From: Diaporthe sp. PMI_573
Taxonomy: Eukaryota > Ascomycota > Sordariomycetes > Diaporthales > Diaporthaceae
Length of the DNA: 64,000 nucleotides
NCBI GenBank assembly: GCA_021399435.1
Contig: JAJTUP010000025.1
Span: forward strand, 558,001-622,000
Direction: 5' to 3'
The translations under genes and the position numbers were made by a program. Under the pieces are notes generated by a model, which saw only the letters and a list, made by a program, of their open reading frames with translations, made no database searches and had not been told where the DNA came from. Below, in pieces: positions 1-9,132 of the stretch (positions within the stretch are counted from its first letter, which is position 1; the number at the start of each line of letters is the position of its first letter).

Positions 1-1148
1 TTTGAGTATGTGAGGGTGTCGTTCAGCCCCTGCACAACGAGCATGGGCGCGGCCAACTGCGCAGCTCCTGCTCCGTTGAAGCGTTCCTGCCAGTCCACGA
101 ACTGGGGGGACGTCAACCAGCTCGTGTTCTTGTAGATCTGCGCCGTCGTCAGGTTGGCGAAGAGAGCCTCGCCCGTCACGAGGCAGGACGTGTCGGCCAT
201 CGGGAGCAGCGCCTTGGCCGGCTCGTTGATGTAGTCGTCAAAGTTCAGGTCCGAGTAGATGCGCGTGACCGATTGCAGGAGATATACGGACACGATGTCG
301 CCCAGCGGGCCATCGCCAGCTAGCTCGATCTCCTTGGGAATCAGGTCGATGGGCCTCATGGCTGGTGCCGCGGAGACCGCGCCGATTAGTTTGCCCGCCT
401 TGAGCAGCGCGTCCTGGTCGGCCATCGCCAAGCGCTCGTTGGTGCGCCAGGCGGTCATGCCTCCCTCGCTGTGTCCCGCGACGACCCACTCGTCCGAGAG
501 GATATCGCCAAGGACACTACGGGCCGCAACTAGAGCGTATGCCACGTCGGCAGCATGTATCATTCCGGCTTCGTAGTGAAACTCGCCCGGAACCACACTG
601 CCTAGGCCGGCGTAGTCTGGAGCGACAACTGCGTACCCGCTTGATGCGAGGAAGAAGGGTGCTTCCCAGCCATAATAGAGCTGTCGGTTGTTGCTTGGCG
701 CACACTGTCTCGCGCGCCCAGCCGTGCCATGTGCCCAGACAACCGTGTTGAATTTGGAGGCGTCGGGTGCCGACCATGTTCCCGGCCAGTAGGGCAGGAG
801 GACGAAGGCGGATGCAGGGATGGGGTTTCGGTCGATGTCTTCGGTCACGTAGAGGAAGCGGGCGAGAGACATGCCGCTGGGCACCATCGACCAGTTGGCC
901 GCGACATGGTCGGCCGACAGCGCCTGCCACCTCAAGACGTCTCCGGGCTTGGAGGACGAGGCATTGCTTGGCGTGTCATAGAACGGGTCGTCACTGATGT
1001 TCTGGGTTGCCCATTGGGCTTGCTCAGAAGCTAGTGCGGCCCGGTAGCTTTGCATGCATTGTTCGTCACAGCCAGTTGTGTCCACGCCTTGGCCACTGGC
1101 GAGGAGAGCGGTTGAGATGACCCCGAGGAAATAAGAGAGAGGAAGCAT
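1..1148 (-). CDS. Secretory lipase-type alpha/beta hydrolase (3' end outside the window)
   Basis: An intronless reading frame runs from the ATG at 1148 to the window edge without a stop (382 codons seen), so the C-terminus is missing. The N-terminus is a signal peptide (MLPLSYFLGVISTALLASGQ), so the enzyme is probably secreted. Around residues 215-220 is the nucleophile elbow GHSEGG (G-x-S-x-G), preceded by an oxyanion-type VWAHGTAG segment and by APDYAGLG, an arrangement typical of the fungal secretory lipase family (LIP; Pfam Secretory lipase). The later part (VVQGLND) is the usual position of the acid residue; the catalytic His would lie beyond the edge. Several N-x-S/T sites fit secretion. 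A TATA-like AT tract on this strand lies near 1213-1231. The family assignment is from motifs and overall pattern; substrate is unknown. Confidence 0.85.
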   Translation of the reverse strand, partial: MLPLSYFLGVISTALLASGQGVDTTGCDEQCMQSYRAALASEQAQWATQNISDDPFYDTPSNASSSKPGDVLRWQALSADHVAANWSMVPSGMSLARFLYVTEDIDRNPIPASAFVLLPYWPGTWSAPDASKFNTVVWAHGTAGRARQCAPSNNRQLYYGWEAPFFLASSGYAVVAPDYAGLGSVVPGEFHYEAGMIHAADVAYALVAARSVLGDILSDEWVVAGHSEGGMTAWRTNERLAMADQDALLKAGKLIGAVSAAPAMRPIDLIPKEIELAGDGPLGDIVSVYLLQSVTRIYSDLNFDDYINEPAKALLPMADTSCLVTGEALFANLTTAQIYKNTSWLTSPQFVDWQERFNGAGAAQLAAPMLVVQGLNDTLTYS

Positions 1149-2189
1149 GGTTGCGAGCGTGATGGACTACTCTGACGAGGAAATCACAAGAGTTCAGATT
1201 CGAAAGGGTCAGTTTTATATATTTATATATAGAAGAGAGCACGTCTATGGGGGGAATTATACACGAGTGGGTAGTATCCCCGGGCCCTGAGTAAGTCCTT
1301 AGCATCGAGAAATTACAATGACTTCATTGAATTCCCCTTTTCTCTCTTCGGTATCAATGTCAACCGACTTACGAGCCGAACTGGGTTCCGTATAGGGGCA
1401 CTTGAAGTGACATTACTCTGCATCCACGATGTCAAGAAGTGGTATCTGTCCCGCGCGGGTGTATTTTTGCCCGGATTGATATGACAGCTCGAATGCTATT
1501 GGTTACATTTTACAACGCAACCCCTATGTTCGCTCATCATCGAGGAGCAGTTCATCCCGCATATAGACGACTCAGGGTCGACCTTCCGAAGTTGGTCCCT
1601 TATGGACGACTGAGGGTCGACCTTCCAAATTTGTACATGACTTACATGACTGGGGTGGGGTTTGCTAAGAGGGGTTGTAATGCTGACCAATAGCATTCGG
1701 GCTGGCGTACAAATCCTAGCAAAATGCACCCTCCGATGTCGTGTCCCCACTAGTTTCCCTGATGCTTTAAATGGGGAAGTCCATATACGGCGGGCGGGAT
1801 CTAGGCGGAAGGACACTTTTTAATGGAACAACTATTTATGTGCTGGCTGTGCCCTAAGGTGAACATGACGAATGCAATAACAGCCGTAAACCATTGCCGT
1901 TGTTGGTGATGGTGCAAAATGGCGGTAACCAGCATGCCGTCTATGACTCGGATGGTTACTCACAGATCGAGCAGGAAGGTGATGAACAAGAAGACAGATT
2001 CTGTGTGCTTTTGGGGTTGTTATGGCTTGCCTTTCATAGAATAAATAAGACACTCTAGGCGTCCCTACTGCCCGATATGCGATATAACTACGTACCAAGC
2101 TGAGCATCCCGTAAGACCGCTATACCCTTTGTGCCAGAACATTTCCATGCCAAAATGTTGAGCAGATTACGAGCTTCTTGCTGGTTCTG
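1149..2189. other. Intergenic region with a MITE-like element
   Basis: Divergent spacer between the lipase and the DUF3237 locus. It contains the inverted-repeat element at 1438-1751, annotated separately. No further gene is supported; the short open frames here are explained by the inverted and tandem repeats. Confidence 0.6.
1438..1751. mobile_element. MITE-like element with long degenerate terminal inverted repeats
   Basis: The two ends read inward as imperfect inverted repeats of about 80 bp. Both begin AGTGG, and both carry the identical 14-mer CGAATGCTATTGGT exactly 52 bp from the end (1490-1503 on the plus strand, 1686-1699 on the minus strand). Around it, GTGtATTTTtGC on the left matches GTGcATTTTGC on the right. 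The interior holds a 39-bp-period tandem repeat (1566-1587 and 1605-1626, one mismatch in 22). There is no transposase. About 314 bp with symmetric ends fits a non-autonomous DNA transposon. A target-site duplication is not obvious, and the family is not identified. Confidence 0.6.
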
Positions 2190-2871
2190 ATGGGCGGCCA
2201 AATGATCCATGTGTACCCAAGTCCTGTACGGTCGCCGCCACCGCTCCAAGAGGCTAACTCCAACATCACAACACCTACAGCGCCTGGATACACATTCCTC
2301 TACTCGGCAAATGCTAGCATCACCGACGGGATCGATTTTGGCACCAGTCCTTACAATCATCGAATCGTTTACCCAATCACCGGTGGTGAATTCAATGGCC
2401 CCAATCTTACAGGTAAGAAGCCCGCTCTTGATCGTCTCCCAAGCAGATGCAACAGCTCCAGCAAAATGGATTCCATTCCCAATGTGAACCGCTGGCTAAT
2501 AGAGTAATCAACTTAAAGGCACATTCCTCAACCTGGGCGCGGACTGGGGGTACAATGATTTGAACGGCAACTTCCATCCAGACACCCGCTACAACATGCT
2601 CACTCACGATGGCGCAAACATCTTCATTCAGACCTCTGGACCGACACAGTCAGACGGCAGAATCGTCCTGCGTATACTATTTGAGACGGGTCATCCGAAA
2701 TACTACTGGCTAAACAACATTGTTGCCATTGTATCTTGCACGGACCGGATGATGCGAACTACGTCCTCATCGATGCCTGTCAGGTGAGTCCGCCGTCACT
2801 CCTGGGAACTTATTGATTTCATGGCTAATTTATTGAACTTTCAGGTCGAGCTGCCGCCTACGTCTCCGTAG
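2190..2871 (+). pseudogene. DUF3237 family protein, broken by a one-base frameshift
   Basis: Exons 2190-2412, 2519-2783 and 2845-2871 flank introns with GTAAGA...AAG and GTGAGT...CAG ends. The product carries the DUF3237 core: ITDGIDFGTSPYNHRIVYP, GGEFNGPNLTGTFLNLGADW, FHPDTRYNMLTHDGANIFI and FETGHPKYYWLNNIVA. At about 2728-2733 the frame is lost. The remaining family motif (ILHGPDDANYVLIDACQ) continues one frame over and reaches the second intron and a good stop, which suggests one missing G in a glycine codon. If the break is real, the reading frame instead ends at 2785-2787. The start is uncertain: family members often have a signal peptide and none is seen, so an upstream exon may exist. 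Function of the family is poorly known. Confidence 0.75.
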
Positions 2872-3311
2872 CACAGCCTCATAACTGCGGCCTGGCTTGG
2901 GAAGAACCTAGGACCAGGATCTGGGCTTCAATCTCTCGAGTTAATATAACAAGCAAACTTTAGGGTACAATACGTATTCGCCTTCTAGCCTATGGCTTCG
3001 TAATTTTTTATAATTCGGACATCTACAAGAATTGATGTTACCAAGTCATAATGACGTTCACGGACTTTTCTTGGCGTCCAGTTCTTCGAGAGTCCGGTCT
3101 AAAGTATCTTGAGCTCCCGTCGTCGTGATTGCGTGAAAATGCCAGAATTATCAACCAGTATATCGTTACTACCGCCAGAGTGCATGTCCTCGTGATTCTG
3201 AATGCCTCCGTTGGCCACCCTCCTGACGAGTGGTCAGGTCAAGAGCTGCTCATCGGTTGCAGCACCTCGCCGAAGTCAAACCACCGCTGCTAAACGACGT
3301 GCAAAGCTTTT

Positions 3312-3539
3312 TCATCGGGACTATGATTAGCAGATAGAACAACAATGAGAACCAAGATTTTAACTTACCGGATAGTTGGGGTCTACAACTTGGCAGTAGT
3401 TCCAGTTTGGTGGCTGGCCGGCTGGGGAACTGCAGCCCCAGGAGTTGCCAATGTACTCGATACAAGCTCTCTTCTCCACTGCAGCAGCATCCACCGCAGC
3501 GACAGCGAGGAAGAGAACAGAGATGGCAGTGAAACGCAT
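3312..3539 (-). CDS. Small secreted cysteine-containing protein
   Basis: The ATG at 3539 opens a clear signal peptide (MRFTAISVLFLAVAAVDA), followed by a Kex2-type dibasic site (EKR) and a short mature part with three cysteines (ACIEY, WGCSS, NYCQ). A more upstream in-frame start at 3563 would add eight residues ahead of the signal peptide and is less likely. A GTAAGT donor after 3369 and a CTAATC...TAG acceptor at 3321 give a 48-bp intron and a 59-residue product ending SR; reading through the donor gives almost the same length, ending VS. A TATATAA box lies at about 3658-3666, about 120 bp upstream. The size, signal and dibasic site suggest an effector- or peptide-like secreted protein; no family is recognised. 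Three cysteines is an odd count for disulfides. Confidence 0.6.
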
Positions 3540-4536
3540 ATTGTTAGGCGGTTTTGGCTTCAAGATTAGAATGTTGCAATAGAGAAAGAGAACGAATTAA
3601 GGCTGTTGTGAGTGATGTGGAATCAATCTGTTGTTGAGAAAGGAAGATATCTTGGTATTTATATAAGGGTCACTGGCCACAATAGTCACTGTGAATATCC
3701 TACAAATATTATTGACAACCACTGTTTGTTCTCTGGTTCCTAGTCAGCTTATTGTGGAGGGCTTCTCAGCCCACTGTTGTTAGCGCTGACATCTGTGGAG
3801 CCTGTTAGATTAGAAGCCCAGCACAATCAGACGATCAATTCCCGATTCTGAAGGGAAGGATTGGAAGGTTCAGCAACTATCCCCAAAAGTCCTTATGGCT
3901 GAGTCGATACTACTATCCTAAGCGAAGCATTCCGGAGGAATGCAGCCTGAAGGATTGGCGGGGCTATAAGGGCGGTGTGCGCTTGTGTAACCAGCTGCCT
4001 GCCTAACGGCTGTTTTGCACACGCACGGATACGCTCACCACGCATATAATACCGCCCTTTTCGAACGTTGTAGCCGTTGTTTTTGACACTTTGGCTCGAC
4101 TCGTGCATCTTGAGTCGTCTGATCGGACTAAAACGGCGAGGCAGCAGGATCTTTACGAGTTTCTCACCTCCGAGAAACGCCTGATGCGATTCGAATGACA
4201 ATTGCTAGTTGGCACTGAAGGCACTTGAGCCGGATCACGATAATTGATGCAGCCGAAGATGAACGGTTTACTAAGCTTCATAAATTTAAAATCGATTCTA
4301 TATTTTACAACCTTGAACTGAAAGGTGGTCCTGAGCCTATGTAATACGAATATTAACTCACTTTCAGGGACTACGCCCTACAAGCACATGCTAATGTGGG
4401 GTACCGCGCCCTAGCAACTACACGTAAAATCAACGCTAAGCCATGCCAGCTCGGAATGAAGAAGCTGTCACTTTACTTCGTTTTCAGATACATCCTTGAC
4501 CAGCCCAACACCCGAAGTCCCCACAGAACCAGCACA
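3540..4536. other. Divergent intergenic region
   Basis: Spacer between the small secreted protein gene and the epoxide-hydrolase-type gene. Apart from the TATA-like element near 3660, I see no feature. The open frame at 3893-4201 has no family resemblance and no intron signals. Confidence 0.5.
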
Positions 4537-5442
4537 ATGTCGACGCTCAAAACAGCCGTAACGCCAAACCTCGGAATAGCATATTACGAACACGGCCCTC
4601 CCACAGGCTGGCCCGTAGTCCTGTCCCACGGCTTCCCCTACTCACCGCACGCCTTTGATGAAGTAGTACCACGCCTCACAGCTCAAGGCGCCCGGGTCAT
4701 CGTGCCCTACCTCCGGGGCTTCGGCCCCACCATCTTTCGCCTGCCAGACGCAATGCGTACAGGCCAACAAGCAGCTGTGGGGTGCGACGTGATAGAGCTG
4801 CTTAATGCCCTTGGTATCGAAAAGGCCATCCTCGCCGGCTTCGACTGGGGCGGCGTCGCCTCATGTGTCCCCGCTGCGCTCTTTCCCGACCGCGTCGCGG
4901 GTTTAGTCAGCTATGCCGGCTACGACATCATTGATGTTTTGGCACAACAAACTGCCGTCGTGCCGCCTTCCCTCGAAGCCGTTGCGTGGTACCAGCATCT
5001 CTTCCAGAGCGAGCGCGGGCGCGCGTGTCTTCGGGCGGATACGAGGGAATTTGCTCGGCTCTTGTGGAGTCAGTGGTCGCCTACTTGGGACGAGGCGGCG
5101 AGGGACCAGGCCTTCGAGAAGGCGGCCCCGGCGTTTGAGAATGATGATTTCGTGGATGTCGTTATTCATTGTTATAGATTTGTACTAGGGAATGAGGAGG
5201 GTGATCCGGATTACAGAGAAGTGGAGGCACAGTTGGCTCAGAGGCCCAAGATTCGGGTGCCTTCTGTCACTTTGGATGGTACCAAGGATCCGTTGAAGCC
5301 CGGCGGTACGAAGTCACATGCTGAGATGTTTGAAGGGAGACATGAAAGATGGGAGGCTGATGTTGGTCACGCGTTTCCACTCGAGGCTCCGGTCATGTTT
5401 GCTGATGCAGTCTTGAAAGTGAAGGAGTGGGCTGGTTGGTAG
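4537..5442 (+). CDS. Epoxide-hydrolase-type alpha/beta hydrolase
   Basis: A 301-residue intronless protein. The ATG at 4537 (MSTLKTAV) was chosen because it directly precedes the conserved fold; the frame opens further upstream without a better start. The oxyanion-hole motif HGFP is near residue 32, and the nucleophile elbow GFDWGG near residues 105-110 has Asp rather than Ser. The acid-loop segment DGTKDP is near 250 and the His motif GHAFP near 275. An Asp nucleophile with HGxP is the signature of soluble epoxide hydrolases and haloalkane dehalogenases. Tyr residues in the cap (WYQHLF, HCYRFV) fit epoxide hydrolysis. It probably opens an epoxide to a diol; the substrate cannot be read from the sequence. 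It is convergent with the HET gene downstream. Confidence 0.85.
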   Translation: MSTLKTAVTPNLGIAYYEHGPPTGWPVVLSHGFPYSPHAFDEVVPRLTAQGARVIVPYLRGFGPTIFRLPDAMRTGQQAAVGCDVIELLNALGIEKAILAGFDWGGVASCVPAALFPDRVAGLVSYAGYDIIDVLAQQTAVVPPSLEAVAWYQHLFQSERGRACLRADTREFARLLWSQWSPTWDEAARDQAFEKAAPAFENDDFVDVVIHCYRFVLGNEEGDPDYREVEAQLAQRPKIRVPSVTLDGTKDPLKPGGTKSHAEMFEGRHERWEADVGHAFPLEAPVMFADAVLKVKEWAGW

Positions 5443-5498
5443 ACTGTGACAGAGATGGCCAGCTGTGCTGCGTCAGACTTCCTACGTATAGAAATTCT

Positions 5499-5508
5499 TA
5501 CCTAGGTA
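5499..5508. repeat. TACCTAGGTA palindrome (one of five)
   Basis: Exact 10-bp palindrome; the other copies are at 8063-8072, 31066-31075, 31198-31207 and 51953-51962. All five lie between genes. Confidence 0.8.
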
Positions 5509-5621
5509 GCTATAGAGTCATTGTGGCGTCAGAGTATTCTCGAAGAGACAGATGTAATCCTCAGGCTAGAAAATCAAGGCTGAGAGAAGCCGGTCTTTCT
5601 GCAGTTGTCACACCGTCGCAC

Positions 5622-5644
5622 AGCCGGTCCGCTACAGACCGGCT
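5622..5644. repeat. Hairpin with CGCTACA loop, copy 1
   Basis: Arms AGCCGGTC and GACCGGCT enclose the 7-nt loop CGCTACA. A second hairpin with the same loop and compensatory arm changes lies at 25964-25984. It may be a transposon-terminus remnant or a short transcript structure near the end of the hydrolase gene. Confidence 0.5.
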
Positions 5645-5824
5645 CATCGACACCACCACTCATCTCACCAGCTGACTGCTTCCACTTTTCATTTGAGTTA
5701 ATTGTATTCCTGGCCTCTTATATACCAAGTAACCCTCCTGACTGTAGATATATTCTTTTAGCTGACCAACGCTTGTAAATAACCACGAGAATACAGAGGC
5801 CACATTGGTCTCAGTAAGACAACC

Positions 5825-7795
5825 TCAAACCAGGCGGAAGTCTTCCACTGTCTCTTTCCAACCATCCACATCGAAAGGTTCACCGCTCATAAAGCCAGCT
5901 ATATACCCAATCCCAACAAACTCAAACATGCCATCACAAGGCCGGATAAAGCACACGAAATAAGCCCCAAAAAGGATAACAGGGACATCGCCCGCTTGTG
6001 CTCGCCCCGGTGCCATACACGGATAACAGCAACCATTGGAGTCTTCGACCACCCACAGGGATCTATTCATAAATTCATCGCTGTATTCCAGCAAACGGTG
6101 AGCCGCGCTTTCAGGTTCGCGCGGTAGCGATGCAGTGGACAGATAGAACTGGTCGTAAAAATATGCGTCCTCGACGGACCAGACCTCGTCGTCATCTCCT
6201 GACTTGGCGCGCTGGAAGAGGTTGATCATGTCTCGGACGCCCTGGGCGGCCTCGGACATGGGCAATTGTCGGATTGTTGACTCGGGGTCCTGCAACTTGT
6301 TGGTCTCGACGATCTCAAGGCCTAAGAGGACGGTCTCGTAGAGTGAGGCGAGGGCCTGGTCAGAGTCCCCAAACTGTTCACGGGCTTGAAGAAGTGTTGT
6401 TAAGACTTGGTCAAGCTGGACCTTGTCGAGGGAGTTTAGTAGCCATCTGCCGGGAAATGTTCCGAGACACGGTCCGAGCTTTAAGCCCAGACGGAGGCCC
6501 TTCGCAACGAGCACGCCATTCTCGACAGACCCGGTGGATTCGAACACGACCTGCGCCGCCAATTCCCTCGCCACATCGTTCCCATCTGTCTGTGACGCGT
6601 TGATCTCCGCCCAAGGCCGCGCTTTATACCCCATATCCGTATAGGTTGGCACCCAGGAAGGCATATCCGCATAAGTTGATGGCTCGCGGCAGACGCTCCT
6701 CAAAATAAGCAAGGACTCCTGGGGCGCCTCCAGAACTTGGCGCCGTGTATATGCAACAGCAACATCCGTAAACACCTGCGCCGTCGACTTCTTGTAATCC
6801 GGCACCACGAGCCCCAACTCCCGCGCGTCGACTGCAACCCCCAGAACCGAGTATACCCTATCGCGCGGATCCCAACACTGCCAGCCCGTTTTAAAGTTGC
6901 TCATCAAATTTTGTAATTCGAGCAAATCTGTCGGCTCACTCTCCCGGGCCGACCATGCTTTACGCACCCGGACCATCTGCGTGACTTGGTTGCCAAGCTT
7001 GATTTTAGGGACGAGGCCGACCCAGGAGAGGACGCAGACTAGGTGGATGGGGTCCCAGGGTATCGTCCTGGCACCGCGTAGGAAGGCTGTCTTGTTGTTG
7101 AGGATGTTCTCCTGCAGAAGCCAGAGCCTCGTGACCCATGTTCCTGACACGATGTTGTCCAGCCGTACAAATTTCTTCCAGCCGTCGCCGTCGAAGATCT
7201 CCTCGGGGAAAAAGAGTTCCTCTGGAATGTCATCGAGCTCCATGCGGGTGTACTTCCCTGCAAACTCAGCCATAGTCGCATCGTTGAGCCCCGCGAGCTC
7301 CGACGTCGCCATCAGCGGGTCAAAATACTCGTGGATTCTCAGACATAAATCAAGTGCGTCGTTATCCCCCTCCTCGCCAGGGCCAAGGTATGTAACGACC
7401 TGTTTTGCACACGCATAAACCCGATCCATCTGCGCAACCTGATGACTCTTCTCTTCAATGTCCATCTGATTAATACAGATCTGGTCCGCCCAGAACGTCT
7501 TGGGCTGCACATCGGCGCAGTCGCGGAGGTCCTGCAGCGCGTTGTGTAGGCTTGTTGTGAGCGGAATGGTCTTGTTGTCGGGCACGACGTCCATGGCAAA
7601 AGGCTGCGCCCCGTCGCCCCAGACATAGCTGAGTGCTGTGAATACGGTGTCGGGCTCGCCGAGTTTGACGGTGCGCAGGCTGCACCGGAGGGGCTCGGCA
7701 GGCGAACTGACGATGTCGAGGACGCGAATGTAACCCGGCGAGACGGGACTGTATTCAAACGTGCGAAGGGGTACTTTCTCTGGATCGGTGGCCAT
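5825..7795 (-). CDS. HET-domain (heterokaryon incompatibility-type) protein
   Basis: A single 656-residue frame. The ATG at 7795 is the first usable one. The HET domain occupies about residues 45-210: ALSYVWGDG at 54-62, the spaced helix SLHNALQDLRD, FWADQICINQ at 101-110, and then KSHQVAQMDRVYACAKQVV and YLGPG. These are the three conserved blocks of Pfam HET. The long C-terminal part (about residues 220-656) resembles other stand-alone fungal HET proteins and has no other recognised domain. HET domains act in cell death after fusion of genetically unlike hyphae. Whether this gene has that role is unknown, since most fungal genomes carry dozens of HET genes. Confidence 0.92.
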   Translation of the reverse strand: MATDPEKVPLRTFEYSPVSPGYIRVLDIVSSPAEPLRCSLRTVKLGEPDTVFTALSYVWGDGAQPFAMDVVPDNKTIPLTTSLHNALQDLRDCADVQPKTFWADQICINQMDIEEKSHQVAQMDRVYACAKQVVTYLGPGEEGDNDALDLCLRIHEYFDPLMATSELAGLNDATMAEFAGKYTRMELDDIPEELFFPEEIFDGDGWKKFVRLDNIVSGTWVTRLWLLQENILNNKTAFLRGARTIPWDPIHLVCVLSWVGLVPKIKLGNQVTQMVRVRKAWSARESEPTDLLELQNLMSNFKTGWQCWDPRDRVYSVLGVAVDARELGLVVPDYKKSTAQVFTDVAVAYTRRQVLEAPQESLLILRSVCREPSTYADMPSWVPTYTDMGYKARPWAEINASQTDGNDVARELAAQVVFESTGSVENGVLVAKGLRLGLKLGPCLGTFPGRWLLNSLDKVQLDQVLTTLLQAREQFGDSDQALASLYETVLLGLEIVETNKLQDPESTIRQLPMSEAAQGVRDMINLFQRAKSGDDDEVWSVEDAYFYDQFYLSTASLPREPESAAHRLLEYSDEFMNRSLWVVEDSNGCCYPCMAPGRAQAGDVPVILFGAYFVCFIRPCDGMFEFVGIGYIAGFMSGEPFDVDGWKETVEDFRLV

Positions 7796-8134
7796 GGTCA
7801 ATTCCTGGTTCCTGAGCTCTCTCGCTTGTTGCAGTGGCTGCTGAGTTTGCTCGAGAGGGGTGAAGGAATCGATTTACCCAACTGCTTAGGGCCAACAGCC
7901 TGAACCCCCGCAAGGACGCGTTGGGTCCATTCACAAGGCTTATCTTATCAGCATATTCATCTTAAGACGAATTGCTCCTTGGCATGTCCTCATCGCTATT
8001 TACAGGGAATCAAACGAGTCGTAATATGCTGTGTTTGGAGCCGTCTCTTCAACATCAAAGCATACCTAGGTATAGGATAAGAGGGCAGAGGCAGGGCCCT
8101 GCTCGCAACTAAATCGCTCAGGGATACCGCCAAA
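7796..8134. other. Intergenic region
   Basis: Spacer upstream of the HET gene and of the P450 remnant. A TACCTAGGTA palindrome lies at 8063-8072. No gene seen. Confidence 0.5.
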
Positions 8135-9019
8135 ATGCTGTTGACTAGGTTGCCCCTGGCTCCAACTCTGTTGCAATTCGTTCCCTTGACTCTTTCTGGT
8201 GTAAGTCGAGGCATTGCTTGCCTCGGCGCCTCTCTCAGTCGTATCAGAGGCACGGGAAACCTAACAAGTTTCCCAGGTCACATTGTACGCCGTGGCAATA
8301 TGTGTCCACCTGCTGAACTTCCATCCACTGGCCAAGTACCAGGGGCCGCTTTGTCTGAGGTTCGTGATCTACTGTTTTCGAATTAGTGTAAACTACATGA
8401 CGGACCATGAAATTAATATCTTGAAGTCCTTTGCCAGCGGACGCCACGCGTTCCGGATGCAAGAGCTCTACCAAAAATATGGTGAGCATCCTCTCCAACA
8501 ACAGCACTTCGAAACATGGCCGAGCGGATGAACGAGAAGTCCTGGCTGAAGCGGGTGATCCCACGAGTCTGGGGCGCGAGGTGGGACTCCATGACGAAGA
8601 ACCGCGAGCTGCACTGGAAGCTGTCCATGGACAAGGCCAGGCGGCGGATGGAGAAGGGCGGCAAGCTAGATGACCGCGATGACTTCTTTGGCCACATGAT
8701 CATGAAGTAAGAGGTCACCGAACGCTCCCTTGAGGGAAACGGCCAGACACACATCGTCGCCGGCTCCGAGACGTCGACCTCGGCGCTGGCGGGGACGGTG
8801 TGGTACCTCCTCGCCAACCCGGCCTGCCTGGCGCAAGATCCGCGGGCGTTTAAGTTGACGGAGGAAATTACCGGCGACTCGACGACCAAACTCGTGTTCA
8901 GCTACGACACGGATCTAGCATCGCGGGATACCACGAGCTGGAATGACACCTGCAGGTGTTTTGGGCTGTGGAAGAAGCCTGCTCTGATGGTGAAACTGAT
9001 CCCGCGCAAGGCGGGTTAG
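8135..9019 (+). pseudogene. Truncated cytochrome P450 pseudogene
   Basis: Recognisable P450 pieces occur in order. There is a hydrophobic N-terminal anchor (LPLAPTLLQFVPLTLSG), then an intron (8201-8276) to VTLYAVAICVHLLNFHPLAK, with the proline-rich hinge HPLAKYQGPL. SGRHAFRMQELYQKYG matches the helix A/B region. KARRRMEKGGKLDDRDDFF leads to an I-helix AGSETSTSALAGTVWYLL. An in-frame TAA at 8708-8710 separates the last two. After LANPACLA the protein jumps to a tail-like PALMVKLIPRKAG. The ExxR, PxRF and heme-binding FxxGxxxCxG regions, and most of the segment between the N-terminus and helix H, are missing. It cannot encode a working P450. It most resembles fungal secondary-metabolism P450s; the subfamily is uncertain. 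Confidence 0.8.
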
Positions 9020-9132
9020 AATGCCTAGTACTGGGTATAGCTAAGTATCTGTCTAGTTTTATGTCTATTGGAGACTTGTGATATTATAGTATAGGTGATT
9101 AGTGATTTAGTGATTTGGTAAGATGGATGTGA

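Larger units (their letters stand above)
5443..5824. other. Convergent intergenic region
   Basis: Spacer between the 3' ends of two convergent genes. It holds a TACCTAGGTA palindrome (5499-5508) and a perfect 8-bp-arm hairpin (5622-5644), both described separately. No gene seen. Confidence 0.6.

Noticed and set aside
3893..4201. 102-codon minus-strand open frame between two genes
   Set aside because: No family resemblance, no splicing signals, no signal peptide.
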